From NCBI RefSeq assembly GCF_014650435.1, contig NZ_BMUY01000002.1, forward strand, positions 620,001 through 684,000: a DNA stretch of 64,000 nucleotides, in the 5' to 3' direction. Made by a program: the position numbers and the translations under genes. The DNA comes from Streptomyces tendae. GTDB taxonomy: Bacteria > Actinomycetota > Actinomycetes > Streptomycetales > Streptomycetaceae. The notes below the pieces were generated by a model. The model was not told the DNA's origin. It worked only from the letters and a program-made list of their open reading frames with translations, and searched no databases. Within the stretch, counting starts at the first letter, position 1; the number at the start of each line of letters is the position of its first letter. Positions 46,598 through 53,715 of the stretch are shown piece after piece.

Positions 46598-46729
46598 TCA
46601 GCGGGCGGCGGGGCAGATGGCCGACTGGCCGTTCGCGTCGAGGTGCTCGCGCTTCGCCTCGGTGCCGGGGCGGGCAGGGCTGACGACGACGGTGCCGCCG
46701 CATCCGCACGCCTCGTAGGTGTGGGTCAT
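46598..46729 (-). CDS. 43-residue zinc-finger-like microprotein
   Basis: An ATG at 46729 behind GGGAGGGA opens a short frame that begins MTHTYEACGCGGTVVVSPAR, continues with EHLDANG and ends CPAAR. The CGC...C arrangement with several His residues resembles small zinc-binding peptides of Streptomyces plasmids. It has its own ribosome site and terminator, which supports expression. Confidence 0.6.
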   Translation of the reverse strand: MTHTYEACGCGGTVVVSPARPGTEAKREHLDANGQSAICPAAR

Positions 46730-46831
46730 GGGTCCCTCCCGGGGATCGGTTTCTTCACCCCCTAGTTCACGGCAGCGGGCTACGACAGCAGATCTCTGCA
46801 GGGTTGTTCGGAGTGTCGCGCCCGGGAGGGG

Positions 46832-47059
46832 TCAGCGGTTTCCCGCGGCGTGCGTGCGGCGCCACGCATTGTGGGCGCGCCGGCCGAGGCGCAGCCGGAG
46901 TCGGTCGCCGTGGCAGCGCGGGCACAGGCGGGGCTGGCCGAAGCGCTGGATCTCGGCGAGCCCGCGGCACCTCCGGCAGGGCGCGAACGGCTTGACCGCG
47001 CACAACACTGCGTAACCGCCGAGCCAGACGAACAGGGCTGCCGTCATAGCGAGCACCAT
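46832..47059 (-). CDS. Small membrane protein with zinc ribbon
   Basis: The 75-residue product has an N-terminal membrane segment (MVLAMTAALFVWLGGYAVLCAVKP), then CRRCRGLAEIQRFGQPRLCPRCHGDRLRLRLGRR, a CxxC...CxxC DnaJ-like ribbon, and a basic tail. AGGAGGAG precedes the ATG at 47059. It belongs to a family of small proteins seen beside tra genes of Streptomyces plasmids and AICEs. Confidence 0.75.
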   Translation of the reverse strand: MVLAMTAALFVWLGGYAVLCAVKPFAPCRRCRGLAEIQRFGQPRLCPRCHGDRLRLRLGRRAHNAWRRTHAAGNR

Positions 47060-47112
47060 GGGGTGTCTCCTCCTGCTGAAGTGGGTGTTTCCCGTTTCCC
47101 GGGGGCGCCCTG

Positions 47113-47212
47113 CTAGACGCTAGATCGCTGATCACAGGGGCGATGGGCCGCTAGCGGGCCTGCTAGACCTAGCGGGGTGGGCTGCTAGGTCTAGTGGCCC
47201 TCGGCGGTCTAG
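47113..47212. repeat. CTAG-rich array downstream of traB, candidate clt of element 2
   Basis: Eight CTAG tetramers lie within 100 bp (47113, 47120, 47151, 47163, 47169, 47185, 47191 and 47209), mostly in GCTAGACCTAG or CTAGGTCTAG contexts. CTAG is among the rarest tetramers in Streptomyces DNA. The array starts at the stop of the TraB-like gene, the standard clt position. It differs in sequence from the CTTGTCG array of element 1, as expected if each TraB reads its own repeat. Confidence 0.6.
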
Positions 47213-49299
47213 GCGGCGGCCCTGTCGGCGTCACGGCGAGTGATGGCGGCGGCCACATCGGCGCGCTTGATCCCCCGCCGGTTCTTGCCCGTGCCGTCGT
47301 CGGTGGTGCCCCACACCTGGCCGGGCTCGACACCCCACGGCTTCAGCGCGGCTGTGACGTTGCCCGCCTCCCAGCCGGCGTAGACGTCGGGGCGCAGCTC
47401 GGCGAGGCGCGCGGCGATCCGCTCGTTCCACACCTGCTCCTCGTCGGCCGCCACGACCTTGAGGATGTCGCCGAGCAGGTCGAGGCTGCTGGTCTCGGAC
47501 GGGCCCTGCCCGAGGGCATGGCCGGTGACGTTGCCGTACTCCTCGCGCAGCAGGCGGGCACGGGCGACGACCTTCTCGGCACCGGGGGCGTCGACGAACG
47601 CGGACGCGACGATGACCGGGTCGTCGCCCTCGCCGGCCATCCAGCAGATGCCCCGGTCGGAGCGGGTGAACATCGTGGCGCGGATGCCGGCCTTGTAGGC
47701 GCCGGTGCTCAGCACCATGTCGTTCGCGGTGTGGCCTATGACCTTCAGGCAGAACCGCAGGATGGCGTTCGCCGAGATGCCGGGCGGGAGGCTCTTGGCG
47801 TCGGGCCGCTGGGTGGCGAACATGCCGACGATGCCGAGGGCCGGGCCCCGCTTGGCGACGTCGGTGCAGATGGACGTCAGCTCCTCGCCGTACTTCTCGT
47901 GCTCGAACGGGACCTGGCACTCGTCGAAGCCGACGACGATGGGGTGCAGGCCGAGGCTCTTGTCGCTGGCCAGGGCCGGGGTCACCTTCGACTCGGGGCA
48001 GCGGTGGCTGGGCAGGTTGCGGATCACCTTCGCGCGGCGGCGCAGCTCCTCGCGCAGCTCCCGCATCGACTGCAGGACGTACAGGACGTCGTCGTCGTCC
48101 TCACCGGCCCGGTAGCGGTGGCAGACCGGCTCCAGGGGCCGCAGGTCGCCGGTGCCCTTGAAGTCGAACGCGTACAGCTCGGCGCGCGGGTCGAGGGCGG
48201 CGATGAGCAGCAGCAGCCTGAGCAGGAACGTCTTGCCCATGCGGGGGATGGAGCCGATGACGACGGAGGCGAACATCAGGGTGACGACCATGTCCCGCAT
48301 CCGCTGGTCGTTGCCGAACACGACGGGCTGGAACAGGTCGACCTGGCCGTCCTTGAGCAGGGGCCAGGCGGGCTTGCTGGTCTCGTTCATCGGCTTGTCG
48401 CCCACCCACAGGATCAGGCGGCCCTCGTGCTCGTCGGGGTCGCCGGACGGCCAGACGCAGCCGAGCTTGCGGCGCAGGCCGGAGGCGAGGGCCTGCCGCT
48501 CCTCCATCACGTCCTCGGGCGTGACGCCGAAGGGCAGGTCGATGTCGGCGCGGTAGCCGGGCCCGTCGCGGGTGATCTCGCTGGTGAAGCGCATGCCGTT
48601 CATGTCGCCGCCCTTCTTGACGGCGGCGGTGATCCGGGGGTTGCCGATGGACTCCAGGGCGCGCAGCACGATCGTGCCGGTGAGCTTCTGCAGCTCGGTG
48701 CGCATCACCGCGGGGCCGATGACGGGGGCGTCGGGCTGCTGGCCGAAGTAGCCGCAGGTGAGGACGGCACCGGCGGCGAAGACGTACAGGAACGCGGGGG
48801 CCATGACGTACAGCCACAGGGCGAAGCCGGTGCCGAAGACGATGCCGACGACGGCGACCAGGCCGCGGAGGCGCACCCGGTTGCCGCGCAGCCGGGCGAG
48901 CGTCAGGTATTCGGCGGCGTCTTCCTCGCGGACGGCGTGCGCGCGCAGCGGCGCGGCCTCGCGGTCCCACACCCAGCGGTTCGTCTCAACGACGAAGCGG
49001 CAGGCGCCGCGCGGGGACATCAGGGCGAGCTGTGTGGCGTACCAGGGCAGGCGGACGGAGTGGTACAGCGAGGCGTACCCGGCACGGCCGGCGGCGTGCT
49101 TGACGGTGGCGGCGAAGTCCCGGCGGTCCTTCAGCCAGGTGGGGAGAATCGGCTTCCGCTTCTCGGTGGTGACGCCCGGGGCGGGCAGCTTCGGGTTGTC
49201 GACGGGTACGGGCGTACTCGGTGTACCCGGCTCCTCGGGTACACCGAGTACGGGTGTACTCGGGGCGCCGGGGTGAGCGGGTGCCTGGACGTCGGTCAT
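47209..49299 (-). CDS. traB: TraB/TraSA-type FtsK-like DNA translocase
   Basis: The 696-residue protein has a Pro/Thr-rich N-terminus and two membrane segments (about 144-186). The P-loop is GSIPRMGKT (349-357), of the form seen in Streptomyces Tra proteins, with a later VGFDECQVPFEH Walker B-like strand and MFATQRPDAKSLPPGISAN. The C-terminal 100 residues are likely to include the winged-helix DNA reader (TAALKPWGVEPGQVWG...RGIKRADVAAAI). It is element 2's transfer ATPase and is little related to the element 1 TraB. Confidence 0.88.
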   Translation of the reverse strand: MTDVQAPAHPGAPSTPVLGVPEEPGTPSTPVPVDNPKLPAPGVTTEKRKPILPTWLKDRRDFAATVKHAAGRAGYASLYHSVRLPWYATQLALMSPRGACRFVVETNRWVWDREAAPLRAHAVREEDAAEYLTLARLRGNRVRLRGLVAVVGIVFGTGFALWLYVMAPAFLYVFAAGAVLTCGYFGQQPDAPVIGPAVMRTELQKLTGTIVLRALESIGNPRITAAVKKGGDMNGMRFTSEITRDGPGYRADIDLPFGVTPEDVMEERQALASGLRRKLGCVWPSGDPDEHEGRLILWVGDKPMNETSKPAWPLLKDGQVDLFQPVVFGNDQRMRDMVVTLMFASVVIGSIPRMGKTFLLRLLLLIAALDPRAELYAFDFKGTGDLRPLEPVCHRYRAGEDDDDVLYVLQSMRELREELRRRAKVIRNLPSHRCPESKVTPALASDKSLGLHPIVVGFDECQVPFEHEKYGEELTSICTDVAKRGPALGIVGMFATQRPDAKSLPPGISANAILRFCLKVIGHTANDMVLSTGAYKAGIRATMFTRSDRGICWMAGEGDDPVIVASAFVDAPGAEKVVARARLLREEYGNVTGHALGQGPSETSSLDLLGDILKVVAADEEQVWNERIAARLAELRPDVYAGWEAGNVTAALKPWGVEPGQVWGTTDDGTGKNRRGIKRADVAAAITRRDADRAAA

Positions 49300-49385
49300 G
49301 CTGGTCTCTCCGGTTGCTCTGGTGGGTGATCGGGCACCCGGGGAGGCCGGTGTACCTGGCCGGGCACGGCCGCCCCGGGGCGTAC

Positions 49386-49565
49386 CTACTTGCTGCGGCG
49401 GGCGGCCTCGCGGGCCTGCGCCTTGGCGACGATGGCGTCGGCCTGCTTCTCCAGGCGTGCGACGCCGCCCTTGCCGCGGGCCTTGCGTCGCTGGATCTTG
49501 GCGCCGATGGCTACGACGCGGGCGATCTCGCCCCAGGTCAGGTCATCGTGGTTCGTGGCGGGCAT
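49386..49565 (-). CDS. Small DUF6257-like protein
   Basis: The 59-residue basic helical product (DDLTWGEIARVVAIGAKIQRRKARGKGGVARLEKQADAIVAKAQAREAARRSK) resembles the DUF6257 group found in actinomycete mobile elements. It lies between traB and a run of small transfer genes, and begins two bases after the upstream stop. The function is unknown. Confidence 0.65.
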   Translation of the reverse strand: MPATNHDDLTWGEIARVVAIGAKIQRRKARGKGGVARLEKQADAIVAKAQAREAARRSK

Positions 49566-49567
49566 GG

Positions 49568-49768
49568 TCAGTCCTCCGTGGTGGTGTCGGGGAGCAGGGC
49601 GGCGATGGCGGCGTGGGTGCGGGCCACGGTGCTCCACGCCTCGGACGCGGCGGCGTAGGCGGGCGTCTTCTCCCGGGTGTTGCTGGCGTAGCGCTCGGCG
49701 TCGTCGGCGAGCTTCGCGGCGCGCATGACGGCCTCATCGGCCAAGGCCAGGTGCTGGGCGCGGTCCAT
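49568..49768 (-). CDS. Small helical hypothetical protein
   Basis: The 66-residue product (MDRAQHLALADEAVMRAAKLADDAERYASNTREKTPAYAAASEAWSTVARTHAAIAALLPD) is all helical without membrane segments. It sits in the leftward transfer operon. Two short hairpins (49787-49803 and 49823-49839) in the 96-bp gap upstream may attenuate transcription. Confidence 0.62.
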   Translation of the reverse strand: MDRAQHLALADEAVMRAAKLADDAERYASNTREKTPAYAAASEAWSTVARTHAAIAALLPDTTTED

Positions 49769-49864
49769 GTGGGTCCTCCTCGTGCGGGCCGGGCTGTCCG
49801 GCCCCACCGCACCCCCGCAGTCGTGGGCCGTAGGCCCACAACTGACGGAGGACGGAAGGGCAGG

Positions 49865-50188
49865 TCAGCGCCGCTTCTGGAAGTCGGTCCACATCGAGCG
49901 CAGGACCAGGACGACGATCGCCGCGGTGCCGCCGAGGATGGCCAGCGCCAGCGACGCGAACGCGATGCCGACACCGCCGACGCACACGGCGCAGGAGATG
50001 CCGATCCACTCGCCAGCCGAGCGGCGCGGCTTGTGCTGGTGCTCGCACTGGTGGTGCTGCGGGGTGGCCTGCGCCTGCTGCTGCGCGGTCTTGGCCAGCT
50101 CGATGGCGGCCATGGCGATCTGTACGGCGGCGGTGTCGGTCGCGGCCTCGCGGACCGCGGCCTCCGCCTTCTCCAGGGCGTCGCTCAT
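49865..50188 (-). CDS. Small membrane protein with His/Cys cluster (spread-associated)
   Basis: The 107-residue product has an N-terminal amphipathic helix (SDALEKAEAAVREAATDTAAVQIAMAAIELAKTAQQQAQ), a metal-binding-like cluster HHQCEHQHKP and two membrane segments. AGGAGGT lies before the ATG at 50188. Its stop and start overlap its neighbours. It is probably a component of the intramycelial spread complex. Confidence 0.7.
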   Translation of the reverse strand: MSDALEKAEAAVREAATDTAAVQIAMAAIELAKTAQQQAQATPQHHQCEHQHKPRRSAGEWIGISCAVCVGGVGIAFASLALAILGGTAAIVVLVLRSMWTDFQKRR

Positions 50189-50352
50189 CGCGTCCACCTC
50201 CTGACGATGATGGGGCGGGCGAGGGCGCCGAGGACGAACGCCACGAACAGCGGCTGCGTGAACAGCGCGACCAGCATGGCGGCGGCCACGGCCGGGACAC
50301 CGGGGACGGCGAGCAGCAGCCCGAGCAGGGCGCCGAGGATCAGCCACCTCAT
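50185..50352 (-). CDS. Small two-helix membrane protein
   Basis: The 55-residue product is almost wholly hydrophobic (LILGALLGLLLAVPGVPAVAAAMLVALFTQPLFVAFVLGALARPIIVRRWTR), giving two membrane helices and a basic C-terminus. Four-base overlaps on both sides support it as a real gene. It is SpdA-like by position only. Confidence 0.7.
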   Translation of the reverse strand: MRWLILGALLGLLLAVPGVPAVAAAMLVALFTQPLFVAFVLGALARPIIVRRWTR

Positions 50353-51143
50353 ACCGTCACCCCCGCAGCACGGGCCTGGAGGGCGGTGCGGAACGCATCC
50401 TGGATCTCCTTGGCCTTGGCCTGGCCGACGGACAGCCGGTCCTTGATGGCCCGAATCGACGGCAGTTCGCCGGCGAACAGCTGCTCCTTGAACTCCTCGG
50501 CGGCCAGGCCGAGGCCGTACTCGGTGAGCGGCAGCGGCTCCTCGGCGGGCGCCGCGTAGTCGCCGTCCACGGTCCAGTCGGGTACGGCGCCCACGCGGGT
50601 GTCGGGTACGTACTCGGCGTGTACCTCGGGGCGTACCCGGGTGTACTCGGCTGCGGGTACGAGGGCCGCCGCGGCGGGCGCCGGCCGGGCGACGATCGGC
50701 AGCAGCCGGACCCCGGCGGGTACAGCCGCAGGGACCGGGCGGGCGGGTGCGGGTACAGCGGGTACGGGTTCCGCTTCCGGCTCCGGCGCGTACTCCTCGG
50801 GCGCCTCGGCGGGCGCCGTCTCGGGGGCGTCGGCGAGGCGGTGCACGCGCCACAGGACGAGCGGGGCGATTGCGGCGACGGCGACGACCAGCCACACGGT
50901 CACCGGCAGCAGGCCGATCGTGACGAGGTGCGCGGCCGCGTTCACGGCGATCAGCGCGACGACGGCGGCGAAGACGTCGCGGCGGGCGTGCAGGGCGCGG
51001 ACGGTGTAGATGTCCAGGGCGCCGGGCACGGCTGCGGCCACCCACTGGTTGAAGCCGACGGCGCGCGCCAGGTCGTACTCGGCGGAGGCGGTGGCGATGA
51101 GGGCGGCCACGAGGGCGGCCCACTTGAGGTAGTCGCGGTCCAT
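50349..51143 (-). CDS. DUF2637-like membrane protein with C-terminal HTH
   Basis: In this 264-residue protein residues 1-105 have four membrane segments (LKWAALVAALIATASAEYDLARAVGFNQWVAAAVPGALDIYTVRALHARRD...). A Pro/Ala/Glu-rich linker with repeated GTAC-containing codons follows, and a C-terminal HTH-like segment (GELPSIRAIKDRLSVGQAKAKEIQDAFRTAL) ends it. The layout matches the element 1 DUF2637 gene without the coiled coil, so the two elements carry analogous spread proteins. Confidence 0.78.
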   Translation of the reverse strand: MDRDYLKWAALVAALIATASAEYDLARAVGFNQWVAAAVPGALDIYTVRALHARRDVFAAVVALIAVNAAAHLVTIGLLPVTVWLVVAVAAIAPLVLWRVHRLADAPETAPAEAPEEYAPEPEAEPVPAVPAPARPVPAAVPAGVRLLPIVARPAPAAAALVPAAEYTRVRPEVHAEYVPDTRVGAVPDWTVDGDYAAPAEEPLPLTEYGLGLAAEEFKEQLFAGELPSIRAIKDRLSVGQAKAKEIQDAFRTALQARAAGVTV

Positions 51144-51394
51144 CAGGTCTGTTCCTCCCGGAAGCCGGCATAGTCGCCGGGCGGGTAGACGTAGTTGGTC
51201 AGGGCGCCCTCGGCGGCCACGGCGGCGGCACCGGCGACGGCGAGCACCGCGGCGGTCCTGGTGTGGCCGTGGTCGGCGGCGGCGTTGGCGGTCACGGAGG
51301 CGACCTGCGTGGCGCGGCGGGCCGACGCGGGCGAGCCGTCGGCGGTGGTCATCGCGCTGTACAGGGCGTCGCGGGCGCGGTCGCGGAGGCTCAT
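51143..51394 (-). CDS. Small hypothetical protein, transfer operon
   Basis: The 83-residue product is Ala-rich with one hydrophobic stretch (TRTAAVLAVAGAAAVAAEGALTNYVY). Its stop overlaps the next start (TGATG), and it overlaps the upstream gene by four bases. The function is unknown. Confidence 0.65.
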   Translation of the reverse strand: MSLRDRARDALYSAMTTADGSPASARRATQVASVTANAAADHGHTRTAAVLAVAGAAAVAAEGALTNYVYPPGDYAGFREEQT

Positions 51395-51588
51395 TCGCCC
51401 ACCACCTCCCCGGAGGCGCGCACGACGCGGTGGGCGGCCAGGCAGACGCCTTCGCGGTCGCGGCGCTGGTTGGCGTCCAGCAGCGCGGCCATGAGGGCGG
51501 GGACAGGGGGGAGGTGCCGTTCCGACCGGGACACTGCGCGGAGGGCGGCGTTCTCGGTCGGCCGGCGGACGGGGCCGCGGGCGCTCAC
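51391..51588 (-). CDS. Small hypothetical protein, transfer operon
   Basis: The 65-residue basic product starts at a GTG (51588). It contains PPVPALMAALLDANQRRDREGVCLAAHRVVRASGEVV. It is coupled by four-base overlaps on both sides. No family is recognised. Confidence 0.6.
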   Translation of the reverse strand: MSARGPVRRPTENAALRAVSRSERHLPPVPALMAALLDANQRRDREGVCLAAHRVVRASGEVVGE

Positions 51589-51938
51589 TGGCTACCCCCG
51601 CGCAGTTCGGTCAGGTGGTCGGCGAGGGCGCGAAGCTGGTCGGCGTGGGTGTCGAGGGCGGCGGCGAAGTCGTACAGGCCGCCCGGGGCGAGCGTCGCCA
51701 GGAGCAGCGTCACGGACGCCTCGGGCTCGCGGCTGGACCGCTCGGCGAACGGGGCGTGGACGATGCTGGCGTCGCCGACGTGGCGGCCGTGGAAGCGGAG
51801 TGTGATGGGTTCGCCCTGGTGGAAGACGTCGGCCCGGTAGCCGTCGTCCTGGTGCTGCGTGGTGCACCAGTCGGGGCAGGTGACCGTGACGGCGCCGTGG
51901 TCGATCGTGCGCACGGTGACGGTACGGGGCGTGGTCAC
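51585..51938 (-). CDS. DUF6907 family protein
   Basis: The 117-residue product has the DUF6907 opening (VTVTCPDWCTTQHQDDGYRADVFHQGEPITLRF), whose CPxWC pair probably binds metal, then a beta-rich part and a C-terminal helix. It starts at a GTG in a GTGA overlap. The family is common on Streptomyces plasmids and chromosomes, and its function is unknown. Confidence 0.8.
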   Translation of the reverse strand: MTTPRTVTVRTIDHGAVTVTCPDWCTTQHQDDGYRADVFHQGEPITLRFHGRHVGDASIVHAPFAERSSREPEASVTLLLATLAPGGLYDFAAALDTHADQLRALADHLTELRGGSQ

Positions 51939-52297
51939 TGGCCCTCCTCAGCAGGAAGGGTGACGGCCTCGGACCACGTCTTGCCGGCGACCAGCGCCGC
52001 GTTGGCCTGGTCGACCGTGACGTACCCCGCGACCGGGTGCTCGGCGAGGCGCTCCCGCAGGTAGCGGGCGGTCCAGGCCGGGCCGAGGTCGGGGCCGTCT
52101 TCCAGGAGGTTCCGGAGGGCGATGCGGGCGTGCACGGCGCGGCTGTTCAGCAGCCGGTCGTGCACCTCGGCGCCCCCGGTGGTGGCCGGGTGGGGCAGGT
52201 CGATGGCTTCGAGGACGGCGGCGAGCAGGTCGGTGATGGCCGGGGGCAGGGCGCCCACCGTGGTGGTGGGCGCCTGCTTGGCCTGGCGGCCGGTCAT
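51935..52297 (-). CDS. Hypothetical protein, transfer operon
   Basis: The 120-residue product is mostly helical (ALPPAITDLLAAVLEAIDLPHPATTGGAEVHDRLLNSRAVHARIALRNLLEDG...AWTARYLRERLAEHPVAGYVTVDQANAALVAG). It overlaps its neighbours by four bases. No family is recognised. Confidence 0.68.
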   Translation of the reverse strand: MTGRQAKQAPTTTVGALPPAITDLLAAVLEAIDLPHPATTGGAEVHDRLLNSRAVHARIALRNLLEDGPDLGPAWTARYLRERLAEHPVAGYVTVDQANAALVAGKTWSEAVTLPAEEGQ

Positions 52298-52689
52298 CGG
52301 GTGGTGCCGGCGAACGCGGCGATGAGGACGACGGCGGCCTTGTACTCGGTCTTCCTCGGCTTGTAGGCGGCGACCAGGCGGGCGACCTGCGCGAGGGTCC
52401 AGCGGGTCACGGAGTGGGTGCGGTGGGCGCGGCCTCCGGCGACGGTGCGGCGGGTGCGGGCGGTCGCGGCGGGGGTGACGCCGAGGCGCTTGGCGACGGA
52501 GCGGAGGCCGTTCGCGACACCGGCCGCGGCGTCCTTCGCAACGCCCGCGGCGATGGCGACGGTGGCGAGGGAGCGGGGCCGGCGGCGGCAGGAGGCGGCC
52601 AGCCGGGTCTCGGCGGACCGGGCGCGGAGGACGGCGCGAAGGGTACGGCGGTTGGCGCGGCGTTCGCGGCGAATGGAAGGATGCGACAT
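52294..52689 (-). CDS. Basic hypothetical protein, first gene of the transfer operon
   Basis: The 131-residue product is very rich in Arg and Ala, with one hydrophobic C-terminal segment (YKAAVVLIAAFAGTTR). Its basic character suggests nucleic-acid binding. CAGGAG precedes the ATG at 52689. It is promoter-proximal, divergent from the ribbon-helix-helix regulator, and shares the TTGTAGATACA boxes of that intergenic region. Confidence 0.68.
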   Translation of the reverse strand: MSHPSIRRERRANRRTLRAVLRARSAETRLAASCRRRPRSLATVAIAAGVAKDAAAGVANGLRSVAKRLGVTPAATARTRRTVAGGRAHRTHSVTRWTLAQVARLVAAYKPRKTEYKAAVVLIAAFAGTTR

Positions 52690-52776
52690 AGCGGTCTCCT
52701 GTCGAGAGCAGGTGGTCCGTCAGGCCCCGGCCGGTGTTGGAGCACCGAGCCGGGGCCGCCCCGTTTCCGAGGACCG

Positions 52777-52850
52777 AACCTTGTAGATACAGAGTATCCG
52801 GGAACCTTGTAGATACACAACCCCCGTGGGAGGATCCGTGTGTCTACATG
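52777..52850. promoter_or_regulatory. TTGTAGATACA operator boxes of the transfer operon
   Basis: AACCTTGTAGATACA occurs at 52777-52791 and exactly 26 bp later at 52803-52817. An inverted relative (GTGTCTACATG) lies near 52840-52850. They fill the divergent promoter between the transfer operon and the ribbon-helix-helix gene. Two and a half helical turns between direct copies suit cooperative binding by a small repressor. Confidence 0.65.
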
Positions 52851-52862
52851 AGAGGGAGAGCG

Positions 52863-53132
52863 ATGGCTGAGCAGTCCGACGAGGGATCCAAGAGGCACAC
52901 CACGCCCAGACCAATCCGGGTCCCGGATCCGCTGTGGCAGGCGTATGGCCGCGTCTGTGACCGGCTCGGCACCGATCGCACGAACGACGTCCTGGAGCAC
53001 ATGAAGGCGCGCATCCGGGAGCACGGGACCGCCGAGGACCAAGCGGACCTCGACCGGGCGGAACGGGAACTCGCCGAGCGGCGGGCACGGAAGGGCGGTC
53101 GGCCGGCGCGCGCCTCAGCGGAGCCCGAGTAA
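52863..53132 (+). CDS. Ribbon-helix-helix-type regulator
   Basis: In this 89-residue protein the segment TPRPIRVPDPLWQAYGRVCDRLGTDRTNDVLEHMKARIREHG matches the beta strand plus two helices of Arc/MetJ-like RHH regulators, followed by a charged tail. GAGAGGGAG lies before the ATG at 52863; an ATG at 52848 would add five residues. Its position suggests it represses the transfer operon and itself through the TTGTAGATACA boxes. Confidence 0.75.
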   Translation: MAEQSDEGSKRHTTPRPIRVPDPLWQAYGRVCDRLGTDRTNDVLEHMKARIREHGTAEDQADLDRAERELAERRARKGGRPARASAEPE

Positions 53133-53163
53133 CTACCGGCGAAGTGCGTGAATGCGCCGACCT

Positions 53164-53185
53164 GATGGCACGGCGCTGGCACCAA
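53164..53185. repeat. Candidate integrase arm site (right copy)
   Basis: GATGGCACGGCGCTGGCACCAA matches the left copy at 29751-29772 except for two central bases and has the same orientation. It lies 115 bp inside attR, so the att core of the circular form would be flanked by both copies. Confidence 0.55.
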
Positions 53186-53299
53186 GAGGCACGGTCGCGT
53201 TCCGGCGAGGATCAACGCCTTCAGTTGGCATTCCGTCGGTGACCTGCAGCCCATCGTCTCGGGGAGTCGCAGCACGTTGGGGTCAGACGAACCCCAACA

Positions 53300-53359
53300 C
53301 ACTGCTAATGCGGTTTGGGGCTTACACCCCATCGAGGGTTCAAATCCCTCCGCCTCCGC
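53300..53359 (+). repeat. attR of element 2 (60-bp direct repeat, right copy)
   Basis: This copy is identical to 29619-29678. It holds only the 3' part of tRNA-Ser(GCU), and the bases before it (ACGAACCCCAACA) cannot complete the tRNA. It is the original chromosomal 3' end, displaced by the insertion, and is followed by the old tRNA terminator. Confidence 0.95.
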
Positions 53360-53368
53360 ACGATCATG

Positions 53369-53397
53369 GAAGCCCCGGCCCGCACGGCCGGGGCTTC
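53369..53397. terminator. Terminator of the displaced tRNA-Ser(GCU) end
   Basis: GAAGCCCCGGCC (53369-53380) pairs perfectly with GGCCGGGGCTTC (53386-53397) around CGCAC, ten bases after attR. Confidence 0.8.
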
Positions 53398-53553
53398 TGC
53401 GTTTGCCGACGACCCGCCCAGACAGGCGTTTGCCCAGGTCACAAGGGGTGCGGCCAATGGATTTCACATGACGGCGGCAGTCATGTAATGTTCTTCCTGT
53501 CGCCGCGAACGGGCCGGAAGGAACGGGAGCGGCGGTAAAACTGAACAAGACAA

Positions 53554-53626
53554 GCACTCGTAGCTTAACGGATAGAGCATCTGACTACGGATCAGAAGGT
53601 TGCAGGTTCGAATCCTGCCGAGTGCA
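53554..53626 (+). tRNA. tRNA-Arg(ACG)
   Basis: A 73-base cloverleaf is visible: acceptor stem GCACTCG/CGAGTGC, D-arm TAGCTTAACGGATAGAGCA, anticodon ACG (53587-53589) in the loop CTACGGA, and T-arm GCAGGTTCGAATCCTGC. No CCA is encoded. Confidence 0.95.
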
Positions 53627-53634
53627 CACAGTTC

Positions 53635-53662
53635 AAAGGCCCCGGAGTAATCCGGGGCCTTT
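53635..53662 (+). terminator. Terminator of tRNA-Arg(ACG)
   Basis: AAAGGCCCCGGA (53635-53646) pairs perfectly with TCCGGGGCCTTT (53651-53662) around GTAA, eight bases after the tRNA. Confidence 0.85.
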
Positions 53663-53715
53663 GTCGTTTCACGGCCGTGCAGCAGCTAAGTACGGCACAG
53701 CGACGCGCTCCGCCT

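Noticed and set aside
53300..53359. Second tRNA-Ser(GCU) gene
   Set aside because: Only the 3' 60 bases are present. No 5' acceptor strand or D-arm precedes them, so it is an att remnant.
29619..53359. Complete prophage
   Set aside because: Apart from integrase, replication, WhiB and tape-measure genes there are no capsid, portal, large terminase, tail tube, baseplate or lysis genes, and tra/spread genes fill the other half.
53152..53538. Open frames over attR of element 2
   Set aside because: They translate the tRNA repeat and terminator and have no codon bias or ribosome site.
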